From the NCBI GenBank assembly GCA_002686525.1, contig NZDA01000018.1:69716-75678 (forward strand): a stretch of DNA of 5,963 nt, written 5' to 3'. The DNA is from Methanobacteriota archaeon (GTDB lineage Archaea; Thermoplasmatota; Poseidoniia; Poseidoniales; Thalassarchaeaceae). Both the position numbers and the translations under genes were made by a program. Positions 5,590 to 5,963 of this stretch are shown here, one piece after another (the stretch's first letter is position 1; the number at the start of each line of letters is the position of its first letter). The notes under the pieces are model-generated. The model was not told the origin of the DNA, ran no database searches, and worked only from the letters and a program-made list of their open reading frames with translations.

Positions 5590-5963
5590 TCAATAAAAAG
5601 GATTAGTTCCAGCAGCATGATCTGTGGTATCGATAATCTCAGTAATCCCAGGCACATTATCTGTAATCATTACCTCTACTCCTTGTTTCAAAGTTACATC
5701 GACCATACCGCACCCTTGACATCCTCCTCCAAAAGCAATGTATGCTTTACCGTCATCAACTCCTAGTAAATCGACATGTCCTCCATGCGCAGCAACTGCT
5801 GGGTTTACATGTTCTGAAATAACATCAGCAACACTTTGTGATAATTCGTCTATCCAGAGAGGGTTGGGATTATCAAATGCGAACCCTCCTCCCATCAGAG
5901 TTTCCTTATAATCCAAGGTAGTACCATCGATATATTGGACACTTCTTTCTGCAATTAGAATTG
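5590..5963 (-). CDS. nfuA: NfuA-like Fe-S carrier: A-type domain fused to NifU C-terminal domain, N-terminus cut by window edge
   Basis: The frame is open to the window edge, so a TTG at 5916 and an ATG at 5895 are internal, not starts. The upstream residues (VQYIDGTTLDYKETLMGGGF, then FDNPNP) are the end of a HesB/IscA-type domain, identified by the D-G-x2-L-D-Y-x3-L-x-G-x-G-F pattern. After it the CGCG cysteines of IscA are absent. The following ~85 residues are a NifU C-terminal (Nfu) domain with HGGHVDLL and FGGGCQGCGMVDVTLK; the CxxC cysteines are encoded at 5719-5721 and 5710-5712. The pair of domains is the E. coli NfuA layout, in which the Nfu CxxC of two subunits holds a 4Fe-4S cluster and the degenerate A-type domain guides target binding. 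It would deliver Fe-S clusters to apo-proteins in the cytoplasm. The end, HAAGTNPFY, recalls the short aromatic end of E. coli NfuA. Confidence 0.88.
   Translation of the reverse strand, partial: ILIAERSVQYIDGTTLDYKETLMGGGFAFDNPNPLWIDELSQSVADVISEHVNPAVAAHGGHVDLLGVDDGKAYIAFGGGCQGCGMVDVTLKQGVEVMITDNVPGITEIIDTTDHAAGTNPFY

Noticed and set aside
5895..5916. TTG 5916 or ATG 5895 as the start of a short stand-alone Nfu protein
   Set aside because: The frame stays open to the window end and the extra residues match the end of an A-type domain, so this is a longer NfuA-like fusion.

Overview
The window looks like a stretch of AT-rich archaeal chromosome, most likely from a planktonic marine euryarchaeon of the Poseidoniia (Marine Group II/III) type. 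The evidence is a proteasome-assembly-chaperone (PAC2) family gene, a Cys-lipobox surface protein with PKD domains and a Ca-binding Asp loop, TATA-like boxes about 25-30 bp ahead of starts (short or absent leaders), GTG and TTG start candidates, and very tight gene packing. The lineage is an inference; no marker gene settles it. Both end genes are cut by the window edges.

Layout. (1) 1-627 (+): 3' part of a RecB/Cas4-like PD-(D/E)XK nuclease with a cysteine cluster, stop-to-stop against (2) 624-1451 (-): a DnaQ-like DEDDh 3'-5' exonuclease with an exonuclease X-type C-terminal domain. (3) 1560-2729 (+): a two-PKD-domain lipoprotein, overlapped at its end by (4) 2719-3135 (+): a small soluble protein of unknown function. 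(5) 3193-3269 (+): tRNA-Arg(GCG) with encoded CCA. (6) 3357-3770 (+; possible longer start at 3297): a hot-dog 4HBT-type thioesterase. (7) 4158-4718 (-) and 3773-4165 (-): a two-gene operon of an unrecognised protein with a winged-helix-like C-terminus followed by a pentapeptide-repeat protein, with overlapping reading frames. (8) 4816-5589 (+): PAC2 family protein with an acidic tail. (9) 5590-5963 (-): NfuA-like Fe-S carrier, an A-type (HesB/IscA-like) domain fused to a NifU C-terminal domain, cut at its N-terminal end by the window edge.

Functionally this is mostly housekeeping: DNA processing (two nucleases), cell-surface display, translation, acyl-CoA hydrolysis, proteasome biology and Fe-S cluster delivery. 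I found no CRISPR array, insertion sequence or clear defence island. The least understood material is the overlapping pair at 3773-4718, the small gene tied to the lipoprotein, and the extra C-terminal region of the first nuclease. A structural theme is that all three convergent junctions have 0-2 nt between stops or overlap, leaving no separate terminator space.
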